From: JBNJDJ01 sp051744845
GTDB taxonomy: Bacteria; Bacillota; Clostridia; Peptostreptococcales; Acidaminobacteraceae
Assembly (NCBI GenBank): GCA_051744845.1
Contig: JBNJDJ010000001.1
Span: 111,096-175,095, forward strand
Direction of reading: 5' to 3'
Length of the DNA stretch: 64,000 bases
The position numbers were made by a program, and so were the translations under genes. The notes beneath the pieces were generated by a model, which was not told where the DNA came from, did no database searches, and saw only the letters and a program-made list of their open reading frames with translations. Shown in pieces: positions 17,946 to 26,674 of this stretch. Numbering within the stretch: position 1 is the first letter of the stretch; each line of letters opens with the position of its first letter.

Positions 17946-18392
17946 ATGACTAGCCCTTTAGAAATTGAACAAAAAGAATTTGATAAACAGTTTCGTGGAT
18001 ATAATAAAGAAGAAGTAAGAAATTATTTATTTAAAATATCTAATGAATTTGAAGAACTAATTAAGAAAAATGAGATTAATAGGAAGGAAATCAAAAGACT
18101 TGAGGATGAATTAAAAAAATTTAATAGAATAGAAAAAAATTTATCTGAAGCTTTAGTAGTTGCAAAAGAAACAGCTAATGAAGTTGTTAATAACGCTAAA
18201 ACAAAAGCTGATAACATTGTTAAAGAAAGTGAAATGAAAGCTGAAAAAATTATAGAATCAGCTAATCAAAAAGTGATTGAAATAAGGAAAGAGCATCAAC
18301 AAGCAAAAAAAGAGATGAAAATTTATAAAATGGAGATGAAATCTATAATAGAATCTCAACTTGAACTTAATAAATCAATTGATGTTGATTAA
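17946..18392 (+). CDS. divIVA: DivIVA/GpsB-type polar coiled-coil protein
   Basis: Scaffold that recognises negatively curved membrane at septa and poles. The N-terminus has the family motif (LEIEQKEFDKQFRGYNKEEV), including the exposed Phe and basic patch, followed by two long coiled-coil segments to about residue 140. It is 148 residues long, without an extended tail. AAGGAGTG precedes ATG 17946. The end of the gene overlaps the -35 element of the ileS promoter. Confidence 0.94.
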   Translation: MTSPLEIEQKEFDKQFRGYNKEEVRNYLFKISNEFEELIKKNEINRKEIKRLEDELKKFNRIEKNLSEALVVAKETANEVVNNAKTKADNIVKESEMKAEKIIESANQKVIEIRKEHQQAKKEMKIYKMEMKSIIESQLELNKSIDVD

Positions 18393-18413
18393 ATTAAAAA
18401 AATATGGTATACT
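18385..18413 (+). promoter_or_regulatory. Promoter for the ileS T-box transcript
   Basis: TTGATT (18385-18390) and TATACT (18408-18413) are separated by 17 bases, with an extended TGG before the -10. The -35 lies within the last codons of divIVA. Confidence 0.75.
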
Positions 18414-18419
18414 TTAAAT

Positions 18420-18643
18420 AATTGAATGATAAACGATGATAGGACGAGTAGATTTAATGAATTTTTTAAGTGAGTTAGTGTTTAGTGTAAACTAATAGTT
18501 TGTTAAATTGAATATCACCTTGAGTTATATTGATGAAATTAGTAGTTAATATCGTATATGTTTTCGTTAAACAAAAAGTGGTTTTAAAACAACTCGGGTG
18601 GTACCGCGTATAAACGTCCCTAGATATTTATCTAGGTTTTTTT
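18420..18643 (+). ncRNA. T-box leader sensing uncharged tRNA-Ile
   Basis: A complete T-box riboswitch. Stem I opens with AACGATGATAGGACGAGTAG. The specifier loop reads AATATCACC, with ATC (18514-18516) an isoleucine codon. The T-box core TGGTACCGCG is at 18599-18608. The leader ends in a terminator: CCTAGAT (18619-18625) pairs with ATCTAGG (18630-18636), followed by seven T. Uncharged tRNA-Ile would stabilise the antiterminator and allow ileS transcription. Specifier and downstream gene agree. Confidence 0.95.
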
Positions 18644-18667
18644 ATTGTAGAAAATGAGGTGAATAAA

Positions 18668-21600
18668 TTGAAAAAATATAAGAGTATTGATAAACTATCT
18701 GTTAAAGATAGAGAAGAAAAGATTAGAGAATATTGGGAAGATATTGATTTATTAAAAGAAAGTATTGACACACGTGAAGGAAATGAATCATTTGTGTTTT
18801 ATGATGGTCCTCCTACTGCTAATGGAAAGCCAGGCATACATCATGTTATAGCAAGAGCATTAAAAGATGCAGTTTGTAGATATAAGACTATGCAAGGTTA
18901 TCAAGTAAAAAGAAAAGCAGGTTGGGATACACATGGATTGCCTGTAGAATTAGAAGTTGAAAAAAAGTTAGATTTAGATAACAAATCTGATATAGAAAAT
19001 TATGGGATTGATAATTTTTGTAGAGAATGTAAAGATTCTGTTTTTGAATATGAAGCTGCTTGGAGAGAGCAAACTGAAAGAATGGCTTATTTAATTGATT
19101 TAGATAATCCATATATTACTTTAGATAATGATTATATTGAAACAGAATGGTGGATTTTAAATAAATTTTTTAATGAAGATTTTATTTATGAAGGTCATAA
19201 AATATTACCTTATTGTCCAAGATGTGGAACAGGACTTGCTTCACACGAAGTGGCACAAGGTTATCAAGAAATAAAAAATAATACAGTTTATGTTAAATTC
19301 AAACGTAAAGATAAAGATGAATACTTTTTAGTATGGACAACTACTCCATGGACTTTAGCTGCGAATGTAGTTTTAACAATGCATCCAGATGAGACTTATT
19401 TAAAAGTAAAACATAATGATGAAGTCTTAATAGTAGAAAAGACTTTAGCTAAAGAAGCAATTGATGGTGAATTTGAAGTATTAAGTGAACACAAAGGTGA
19501 AGAATTTGAATATGTAGAATATGAACAATTAATGCCTTTTGTAGATATGCCTGAAAATAAAAATTCGTTATTTGTAACTTTAGGTGATTATGTAACAACA
19601 GAAGACGGTACAGGAATTGTACATACTGCTCCAGCATTTGGTGAAGATGATTACAATTTAGGAAGAAAATATGATACTGCTGTATTACAACCAGTTAATG
19701 ATGATGGTAAATATACTGAAACTCCTTGGAAAGATAGATTTGTAATGGATGATGAAGTAGAACTTGATATTATTAAATGGTTATATAATGAAGGTAAATT
19801 ACATCGTAAACAAAAATTGGCTCATAATTATCCACATTGTTGGAGATGTAAGACACCTCTTATTTATTATGCTAAACCAAGTTGGTATATTGAAATGACA
19901 AAAATTAAAGATACTTTGATTGAAAACAATAATAATGTTGATTGGCATCCTGATTTTGTAGGTGAAAAAAGATTTGGAAATTGGCTTGATAATTTAAATG
20001 ATTGGGCTATTTCAAGATCAAGATATTGGGGGACTCCATTAAATATTTGGAGATGTGATGATTGTGGAGAATTAAAATCTATTGGTTCTAGAAAAGAATT
20101 AGTTGAACAAGCTAATGAAGATATAGATCAATCAATTGAGCTTCATAGACCAGATGTAGATGAAATTCACTTGACTTGTGATAAATGTAGTTCTCAAATG
20201 ACAAGAGTTCCAGAAGTTATAGATTGTTGGTTTGATAGTGGTTCAATGCCTTTTGCTCAACAACATTATCCGTTTGAAAATAAAGAAAATTTTGATGAAT
20301 TATTCCCAGCAGATTTTATTTGTGAAGGTATAGATCAAACAAGAGGGTGGTTTTATTCATTAATAGCAATATCGTCATTTGTAACAGGCAAAGCACCTTA
20401 TAAAAATGTATTAGTTAACGATCTGATTTTAGATAAAGATGGTAAGAAAATGTCAAAATCTAAAGGTAATACATTAGATGCTTTAGAATTATTTGATGAG
20501 TATGGAGCAGATGCAGTTAGATGGTATATGTATCATGTATCACCAGCTTGGACTCCTACTAAATTTGATGTTGAAGGTTTAAAAGAAATTAATTCTAAAT
20601 TCTTTAAAACTTTACAAAATGTGTATAATTTCTTTTCTTTATATGCAAATACAGATGATATTGATGCTAGTTCATTTGAAGTTAGCTATGAAGATAGATC
20701 TAATTTAGATAAATGGGTTATATCAAAATTAAATAGTTTAGTTAAAGAAGTTAATACTCAAGCTGATGATTATCATTTAACAAAAGCTGTTAGAGCTATC
20801 CAAACTTTTGTAGATGAAGATTTATCAAATTGGTATATTAGAAGATCTAGAAGAAGATTTTGGCAAAAAGACTTTAATATGGATAAAAAATCAGTATATA
20901 AAACAACATATGAAATATTATATACTGTAGTTAAATTAGCTGCTCCTTTTGCACCATATATAACTGAAGAAATTTATGATAAATTAACTGGTGAAAAATC
21001 AGTACACTTAGCTGATTTTCCTAAATCTAATGAAAAACATATTGATAAAACAATTGAAGAAAAAATGGATTATGTTAGAGATTTAGTTACTTTAGGAAGA
21101 GCTACAAGAGAGTCTGTTAAATTAAAAGTTAGACAACCTCTTCAAAAAGTTATTGTAGATGGTAATAAAAGAGAGTTAGTTGATGAATTAATTCCATTAA
21201 TTAAAGAAGAGTTAAATGTCAAAGAAGTTGAGTATGTCGATAATTTATCTAAATTTATGAATTATGAATTGAAACCTAATTTTAAGGTTGTAGGACCTGA
21301 ACTTGGCAACAAAGTTGGATTATTTAATAAAAAACTTAATCAACTAGATGCTAATGAATACGTACCAAAATTCAAAAATGGGGAAACTATAGAATTTGAT
21401 TTAGATGGTGAAAAATTTGAAGTAGCTGAAAAGCATGTTGATATTAGAATGGATGCTAAAGAAGGATTTACAGTTAGAGTAGAAAACAAAGTGTTTATTA
21501 TTTTAGATACAACTTTAACTGATGAGTTAATTAATGAAGGTTATGCAAGAGAATTTGTATCTAGAATTCAACAAATAAGAAAAGATAAAGATTTAGATAT

Positions 21601-21781
21601 GATGGATAATATAGATATTTACTTTAAAGCTAATGAAGAATTTACTAATGCTTTGTTTGAATATGAAGATTATATTTTAAAAGAGACTTTAGGTAAAAAA
21701 CTTGATAATACATTAAATCAAGATTTTGAAAAATATGATCTTAACGGCAATACTGTAAAGATTGATATTGAAAGAATATAA
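18668..21781 (+). CDS. ileS: Isoleucyl-tRNA synthetase, type 2 (IleRS2-like) with GIHH signature
   Basis: Charges tRNA-Ile; class I, with editing domain. The start is taken as TTG 18668, five bases after GAGGTGA; the in-frame GTG at 18659 lies inside that ribosome site. The product has 1037 residues. The HIGH signature is replaced by GIHH in NGKPGIHHVIAR (18833-18844). KMSKS is intact (DGKKMSKSKGN). Cysteine pairs YCPRC, CWRC, CDDC and CDKC lie inside the chain and there is no C-terminal zinc finger. Length and layout are those of the eukaryote-like IleRS2, the mupirocin-insensitive group. It is controlled by the T-box. The window shows no second ileS. Confidence 0.97.
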   Translation: MKKYKSIDKLSVKDREEKIREYWEDIDLLKESIDTREGNESFVFYDGPPTANGKPGIHHVIARALKDAVCRYKTMQGYQVKRKAGWDTHGLPVELEVEKKLDLDNKSDIENYGIDNFCRECKDSVFEYEAAWREQTERMAYLIDLDNPYITLDNDYIETEWWILNKFFNEDFIYEGHKILPYCPRCGTGLASHEVAQGYQEIKNNTVYVKFKRKDKDEYFLVWTTTPWTLAANVVLTMHPDETYLKVKHNDEVLIVEKTLAKEAIDGEFEVLSEHKGEEFEYVEYEQLMPFVDMPENKNSLFVTLGDYVTTEDGTGIVHTAPAFGEDDYNLGRKYDTAVLQPVNDDGKYTETPWKDRFVMDDEVELDIIKWLYNEGKLHRKQKLAHNYPHCWRCKTPLIYYAKPSWYIEMTKIKDTLIENNNNVDWHPDFVGEKRFGNWLDNLNDWAISRSRYWGTPLNIWRCDDCGELKSIGSRKELVEQANEDIDQSIELHRPDVDEIHLTCDKCSSQMTRVPEVIDCWFDSGSMPFAQQHYPFENKENFDELFPADFICEGIDQTRGWFYSLIAISSFVTGKAPYKNVLVNDLILDKDGKKMSKSKGNTLDALELFDEYGADAVRWYMYHVSPAWTPTKFDVEGLKEINSKFFKTLQNVYNFFSLYANTDDIDASSFEVSYEDRSNLDKWVISKLNSLVKEVNTQADDYHLTKAVRAIQTFVDEDLSNWYIRRSRRRFWQKDFNMDKKSVYKTTYEILYTVVKLAAPFAPYITEEIYDKLTGEKSVHLADFPKSNEKHIDKTIEEKMDYVRDLVTLGRATRESVKLKVRQPLQKVIVDGNKRELVDELIPLIKEELNVKEVEYVDNLSKFMNYELKPNFKVVGPELGNKVGLFNKKLNQLDANEYVPKFKNGETIEFDLDGEKFEVAEKHVDIRMDAKEGFTVRVENKVFIILDTTLTDELINEGYAREFVSRIQQIRKDKDLDMMDNIDIYFKANEEFTNALFEYEDYILKETLGKKLDNTLNQDFEKYDLNGNTVKIDIERI

Positions 21782-21790
21782 ATTATTTAT

Positions 21791-21825
21791 AAGTAATATC
21801 TCATAGTTGGGGTATTACTTTTTTT
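21791..21825 (+). terminator. Intrinsic terminator after ileS
   Basis: AAGTAATA (21791-21798) pairs with TATTACTT (21813-21820), and the T-run extends to 21825. Confidence 0.82.
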
Positions 21826-21936
21826 ACAAAAAATAGTTTTAAAAAAAATTATAAATGATATACTTAAGTCTGTTGTGTTATTGGATAAAATTATTTGGAG
21901 GGAGGATCTGCTTATATTTAAGTAAGTAGGATTAAT

Positions 21937-22911
21937 ATGTATTATAAAAAACCAAGTGAAAAATTTTGGACAGGTAGAATTGATAGTGAAAAAAATGAAG
22001 ATAAATTTAGATTTCATCAAAAGATAAATTTGTTAGATTATAAAGAAATTAGTACTATTAAGAAAGATAAAAAGAATATATATATTGCTTTTATTGGATT
22101 TAGTTCTGACTTAGGAGTAGAAAGAAATAAAGGAATTGTGGGTGCTTCTGAAGCTCCAGATACTATAAGAAAAAAACTTAGTTCTAAACCATTTAATTAT
22201 GAAAAAGTTAAAATTTATGATTTAGGAAATATTATTGTTCATGAAAACTTAAGAGAGGCCCAATTGTTACTGAGTAATATTGTAAAAAAATTAATAAACA
22301 AAAATATTTTTCCAATAATACTAGGTGGGGGACATGAAACTAGCTATGGAGCAGCAGTAGGATTAATAAAAAGTATTGATAAAAATAAAAAAATAAATAC
22401 TTTAAATTTTGATGCTCATTTCGATATGAGAGATTTAGAAAAGTTACCGACTTCTGGAACAATGTTTAGCGAGCTTTTAAATAGGTATAATAATTATTAT
22501 TACAGTGTTTTTGGTATTCAAAAAATAGGGAATACAAAACATCTATTTAAAAAGGCAGATAAATTAAATAGAGTTAACTATTATTTAGTTGATAAAATTA
22601 TAAAAAATGACTTTAATTTACTTAAATCTATAAAAAATGATCCAAAAACTCATTATCATTTAACAATTTGTTTTGATGTTTTCACTTCAAAAGAAGTTCC
22701 AGGCGTAAGTTCTCCAAATATAAAAGGCATTACTTATGCTCAAATGAATCAATATTTAGAAAAGTTAATTTTGAATTTAGATAATTTAAAGGTATTTGAT
22801 TTGTCTGAGATGAATCCTAAAATGGATATTAATAATTTAAGTATAAATGTAGCCGTTAATATAATTTACGATATCATTAATTATTTAGAAAAAAAGTATA
22901 TAATTAACTAA
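21937..22911 (+). CDS. hutG: Formimidoylglutamase-like arginase-family hydrolase
   Basis: A binuclear manganese ureohydrolase of 324 residues. Metal ligands are visible in GGGHETS and NFDAHFDMRD, and in the third motif CFDVFTSKEVPGVSSPN. The first Asp of the usual D-x-D of arginase is Cys here. The C-x-D-V-F form and APGVS-like tail fit formimidoylglutamases that split formimidoylglutamate into glutamate and formamide, rather than arginase or agmatinase. ATG 21937 has GTAGGA upstream. It stands alone after the ileS terminator, about 38 kb from hutH. Substrate is inferred from family resemblance. Confidence 0.8.
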   Translation: MYYKKPSEKFWTGRIDSEKNEDKFRFHQKINLLDYKEISTIKKDKKNIYIAFIGFSSDLGVERNKGIVGASEAPDTIRKKLSSKPFNYEKVKIYDLGNIIVHENLREAQLLLSNIVKKLINKNIFPIILGGGHETSYGAAVGLIKSIDKNKKINTLNFDAHFDMRDLEKLPTSGTMFSELLNRYNNYYYSVFGIQKIGNTKHLFKKADKLNRVNYYLVDKIIKNDFNLLKSIKNDPKTHYHLTICFDVFTSKEVPGVSSPNIKGITYAQMNQYLEKLILNLDNLKVFDLSEMNPKMDINNLSINVAVNIIYDIINYLEKKYIIN

Positions 22912-22940
22912 GCAATTTTCTTATAAAATACTAAACAATA

Positions 22941-22949
22941 TGATATAAT
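22941..22949 (+). promoter_or_regulatory. Extended -10 promoter before the GGDEF-EAL gene
   Basis: TGATATAAT matches an extended -10, about 30 bases before the ribosome site. A -35 is not clear. Confidence 0.5.
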
Positions 22950-22989
22950 TTAAACTATAGATACTAAATTATTTATGAAATGAGGAAAT

Positions 22990-25017
22990 ATGTTAAATAA
23001 AATGAAAAATAAAATAAATCAAAACGTTAATTTAGATTCAGATATAATAACTCCAAAGAAAGAAGGTTATACTACAGCAATAAAATATGGATTATTTGGT
23101 TTTTTATGGATACTTTTTTCAGATAAAATATTATTGTATTTTTTTCAAGATATTGAAATGTATCAAGAACTTCAAACTTATAAAGGCTGGTTTTTTGTTT
23201 TTATATCAATGATATTAATATATTATTTAGTTAAATCTAGATCGGCTCTTTATCAAGAAAGTATACATGATTTACAAAGTTCTTATGAAGAGTTAGAATC
23301 AGTTTATGAGGAGTTAGAAGCTAGTAGTAAAGAAATTTTGGAAAAAGAAGAAGTTTTACAGTATGAGAAAAAATTAAATCAAAGGATTTTTGATTATTCT
23401 AATGTTTTTATTATTTTACTTGATTCAGAAGGTAATATTAAACGAGTAAATCCATTTGTAAAAAAAATGTTAGGATATTGCGAAGAAGCTTTAATTGATA
23501 GGAATTGGGTTGATTTTTTAGTACCAAAAGAGGATATTGAATTTAGCAAAGAATTATTTAAATATTTAAAAAAACGAGGAAAACTTATAAATTATGAGAT
23601 AAATTTAAAAACCAATGAAGGTAAAATGATAAATATATTATGGAATGGAAATAAAATTTATAGTAAAAAAGATAAAGAAAGTTTATACCTTTTTATTGGC
23701 ATTGATTTATCTTATAAAGTTGAATTAGAAAATGAACTTGAAAATACAATTTATATTGATAATTTAACTGGGTTAAAAAACCGTAAATTTTTAACAAAAG
23801 AATTAAATGAAAACATTGATAAAAATAATAATTTTGCTCTTGTAATTTTAGATATTGATAATTTTAAATTTATTAATGAAAAATATGGACATAATATAGG
23901 CGATGAAGTTTTAAAAACAGTTGCTAATAAACTTATTAATTTTATTAAAGATCAAAACCAACTAATTAGGTTAAGTGGTGATGAATATGCAATTTTAATA
24001 TATGAAGACAAAGATAAAGTTTTAAAAAATAAAATTACATCATTAATTAACTATTTAGGAAAGCAATTTAATATTAATTCAAATAAAATTTATTTATCTT
24101 TTACCTTAGGTGTTTCTAAATATCCTAAAGATGCAAAAAATTCAATTGAGTTATTAAAAAATGCTGATATAGCTTTACATAAGGCTAAAAAATCAGGTAA
24201 AAAACGAGTATTATTTTATAAAAGTCAGTTTAAAAATTCGAAATTAGAAACAATAAGTTTAGCTAATGATTTAGAAGATGCTATAGAAAATGAAAACTTT
24301 GAATTATATTTTCAACCTCAATTTAATTTAAAAACTAAAAAATTATATGCATCTGAAGTTTTAGTAAGATGGAATCATAAAGATAAAGGGTTTATTTCAC
24401 CAGGCAAATTTATAAAAGTAGCTGAAGATACTGGTCAAATATATGCCTTGGAAAGATGGATTTTTAGTAAAGCCTTAAGTTATAAAAAAGAATTTGAAAA
24501 TATGGATACAATTCATAAAAATATGGAAGTATCAATTAATTTATCTTCTAAAAGTTTGATGAATGAAATTGCATTTGAAAATTTGATAAAACTATTAGAT
24601 GGTCACAAAATAAATTATAACCAGATTGTAATTGAAATAACTGAAACAGCTGTTATTGATAATATACAAGCAGCTATTGATAGGTTAAATCGATTGAGAA
24701 ATTATGGAATGAAGATTGCCTTAGATGATTTTGGAACAGGTTATTCTTCTTTAAATTATTTAAAACAATTACCAATAAATATTGTTAAATTTGATAAAAG
24801 TTTTATTGATATTATTAATAAGTCCATAGTAAATGAAAAAATCATAAATTCAATGTTAAGATTATCAAAAGATTTAGGATATTCAGTTGTAGCGGAAGGA
24901 ATTGAAACAGATAATCAATTAAAATATTTACAAAAACATAATTGTGATTTTGGGCAAGGATATTTTCTTTCAAAACCTAAACCTAAGGAAAGTTTTTTAA
25001 AAGAAATTAAATTTTAA
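22990..25017 (+). CDS. Membrane PAS-GGDEF-EAL protein, probable c-di-GMP phosphodiesterase
   Basis: A 675-residue signalling protein: two membrane helices (about residues 31-48 and 62-80), a coiled coil to about 125, a PAS domain (about 130-245), GGDEF (about 250-415) and EAL (about 420-675). The EAL domain looks active: [10 protein letters not shown] (EVL for EAL), [17 protein letters not shown] and VVAEGIE are intact. The GGDEF motif is SGDEY, and no R-x-x-D inhibitory site precedes it, so cyclase activity is doubtful and the domain may only regulate. Net c-di-GMP breakdown is inferred. It is the first of three consecutive sensory genes. Confidence 0.92.
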   Translation: MLNKMKNKINQNVNLDSDIITPKKEGYTTAIKYGLFGFLWILFSDKILLYFFQDIEMYQELQTYKGWFFVFISMILIYYLVKSRSALYQESIHDLQSSYEELESVYEELEASSKEILEKEEVLQYEKKLNQRIFDYSNVFIILLDSEGNIKRVNPFVKKMLGYCEEALIDRNWVDFLVPKEDIEFSKELFKYLKKRGKLINYEINLKTNEGKMINILWNGNKIYSKKDKESLYLFIGIDLSYKVELENELENTIYIDNLTGLKNRKFLTKELNENIDKNNNFALVILDIDNFKFINEKYGHNIGDEVLKTVANKLINFIKDQNQLIRLSGDEYAILIYEDKDKVLKNKITSLINYLGKQFNINSNKIYLSFTLGVSKYPKDAKNSIELLKNADIALHKAKKSGKKRVLFYKSQFKNSKLETISLANDLEDAIENENFELYFQPQFNLKTKKLYASEVLVRWNHKDKGFISPGKFIKVAEDTGQIYALERWIFSKALSYKKEFENMDTIHKNMEVSINLSSKSLMNEIAFENLIKLLDGHKINYNQIVIEITETAVIDNIQAAIDRLNRLRNYGMKIALDDFGTGYSSLNYLKQLPINIVKFDKSFIDIINKSIVNEKIINSMLRLSKDLGYSVVAEGIETDNQLKYLQKHNCDFGQGYFLSKPKPKESFLKEIKF

Positions 25018-25031
25018 TTAGAGGGGGAAAT

Positions 25032-26657
25032 ATGAAACATTTATCTTTAAAACATTATATTTTATTAGCTGCTGTTGTTTTTTATGTTGGATTTGGAATG
25101 TTTTTAAAAAAGTATCTATTTAATTTAGGTGTTAATCAGAATATAGCTATTTTAGCTGTAAGTATATTTTTTGCTATATTGACTTTATTTGTATTTCAGT
25201 ATATTTTAAATAAACAAATCAAATTATCAAAAAATTATATAGATAAATTGGCTAATGGTTATATTGGTCAAAAACCTAGTAAAAAAATAACTAAAGAATT
25301 TATGTATATGATTAATTCAGTTGATGAAATAAATATGGAATTAAATAATTTGATTTCTAAAATGTTAATTACTTCTCAAAAGTTAAAAGATCTAAGTCAA
25401 GATATTGATGATTCAAGTGATGATTTAGGTAATTCTTTTAATCAAGTATCTAAAACTATGAATGATATTGCTAATGAAATGGAAGTTATTACTAGCAATT
25501 CAATGGAGATAAAGAATGATTCTAAAGAAATAGTTCGAGATTTAGATAATATAACAGATATTTCAGATAAATCTAGCGAAGAGATGAAAGAGTTAGAAAA
25601 GACATCTAAAAAAAGTCAAGAAAAATTAGAAACATTAAATAAAAAAATATCACATGTCGATGATGAAAATTCAGAAATGGTTGATGAAATGGAAATACTA
25701 AATACAAATATTAATGAAATAAATGATATATTAAATTTAATTACAGATATAGCTGAACAAACTAATTTACTTGCTTTGAATGCATCAATTGAGGCTTCTA
25801 GAGCTGGTGAAGCTGGTAAAGGTTTTGCAGTTGTAGCAGATGAAATTAGAAAATTAGCTGAAAGTACAAATGAATCAACTGAAAATATAAGTAAAAAAAT
25901 TAATAATATAACTAGTAGTATCCAAAAGACTTCAAGTAAAATGAATGATGTATCTAAAGATTCACAAAAAGTTTTAGAATTATCTAATGAATTTAAAGAG
26001 TTTTTTAGTTCATTTGATAGTATAATTAATGAATCAATTGGAAGTTTTAAAACAATTGATAAATCTATTAAAAATCAACTCGATAATACTAAAAATATTT
26101 CTACTATAATTGAAAAAAACAGTGAAAATAATGAAGTTATAAATGCAAATATAGAAGAGACTACAGCAATGACAGAAACTCAAGTTGAAGAATTACAAGA
26201 TATTAGTAGTAATATTAATGAAATTTATAAGATAAGTAAAGATTTTAATCAAAAGATAAAGAAATATGAAAAAAATATTAAATATGATGAAAATTTAGAA
26301 AAAAAATTAAAAGAAATCATTGAATTTTCAAGACAGTATATTGAAAAAAATTCATCAGGGATAAAAGATATTAAAAGACAAGATTTAAAAAAAATTTCAT
26401 CTAAAAACAAGAATATAAATCTTGTAGCTTTAATTGATAAAGAAGGTAAAGGATTAGAATTTGATAAGAAAAATGATGATTTAATAGGGATAGATGTAAG
26501 TTATAGACCATTTTTTAAAAATGCTATGGAAAAAGGAATTTATATATCTAAACCATACGTATCTCAAGCAAATAATAAATATTGTATGACAGGATCTTTT
26601 ACTATTAAATATCACGGAGAAACAAAAGGTGTAATTTCAATTGATATAAACATATAA
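25032..26657 (+). CDS. Methyl-accepting chemotaxis protein with C-terminal Cache-like domain
   Basis: Residues 1-62 hold two membrane helices with a loop of only about nine residues, so no extracellular sensor exists. The signalling domain contains the canonical tip ([20 protein letters not shown]) followed by [14 protein letters not shown]. After the coiled coil, residues about 430-541 form a Cache/PDC-like fold: [35 protein letters not shown] and GVISIDI. This order reverses the usual sensor-first layout and puts the sensor in the cytoplasm, since no later membrane helix exists. It lies between two c-di-GMP genes. Ligand unknown. Confidence 0.93.
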   Translation: MKHLSLKHYILLAAVVFYVGFGMFLKKYLFNLGVNQNIAILAVSIFFAILTLFVFQYILNKQIKLSKNYIDKLANGYIGQKPSKKITKEFMYMINSVDEINMELNNLISKMLITSQKLKDLSQDIDDSSDDLGNSFNQVSKTMNDIANEMEVITSNSMEIKNDSKEIVRDLDNITDISDKSSEEMKELEKTSKKSQEKLETLNKKISHVDDENSEMVDEMEILNTNINEINDILNLITDIAEQTNLLALNASIEASRAGEAGKGFAVVADEIRKLAESTNESTENISKKINNITSSIQKTSSKMNDVSKDSQKVLELSNEFKEFFSSFDSIINESIGSFKTIDKSIKNQLDNTKNISTIIEKNSENNEVINANIEETTAMTETQVEELQDISSNINEIYKISKDFNQKIKKYEKNIKYDENLEKKLKEIIEFSRQYIEKNSSGIKDIKRQDLKKISSKNKNINLVALIDKEGKGLEFDKKNDDLIGIDVSYRPFFKNAMEKGIYISKPYVSQANNKYCMTGSFTIKYHGETKGVISIDINI

Positions 26658-26674
26658 AAAAAGAAGGTGGGTTT

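Noticed and set aside
18659..18667. GTG start for ileS
   Set aside because: The GTG lies within the ribosome site GAGGTGA; TTG 18668 has correct spacing. The same reasoning moves priA from GTG 40595 to ATG 40604.
22990..25017. Dual-activity cyclase and phosphodiesterase
   Set aside because: The GGDEF motif is SGDEY and the inhibitory site is missing, so I do not claim cyclase activity; SGDEF-type sites are sometimes active, so it is left open.
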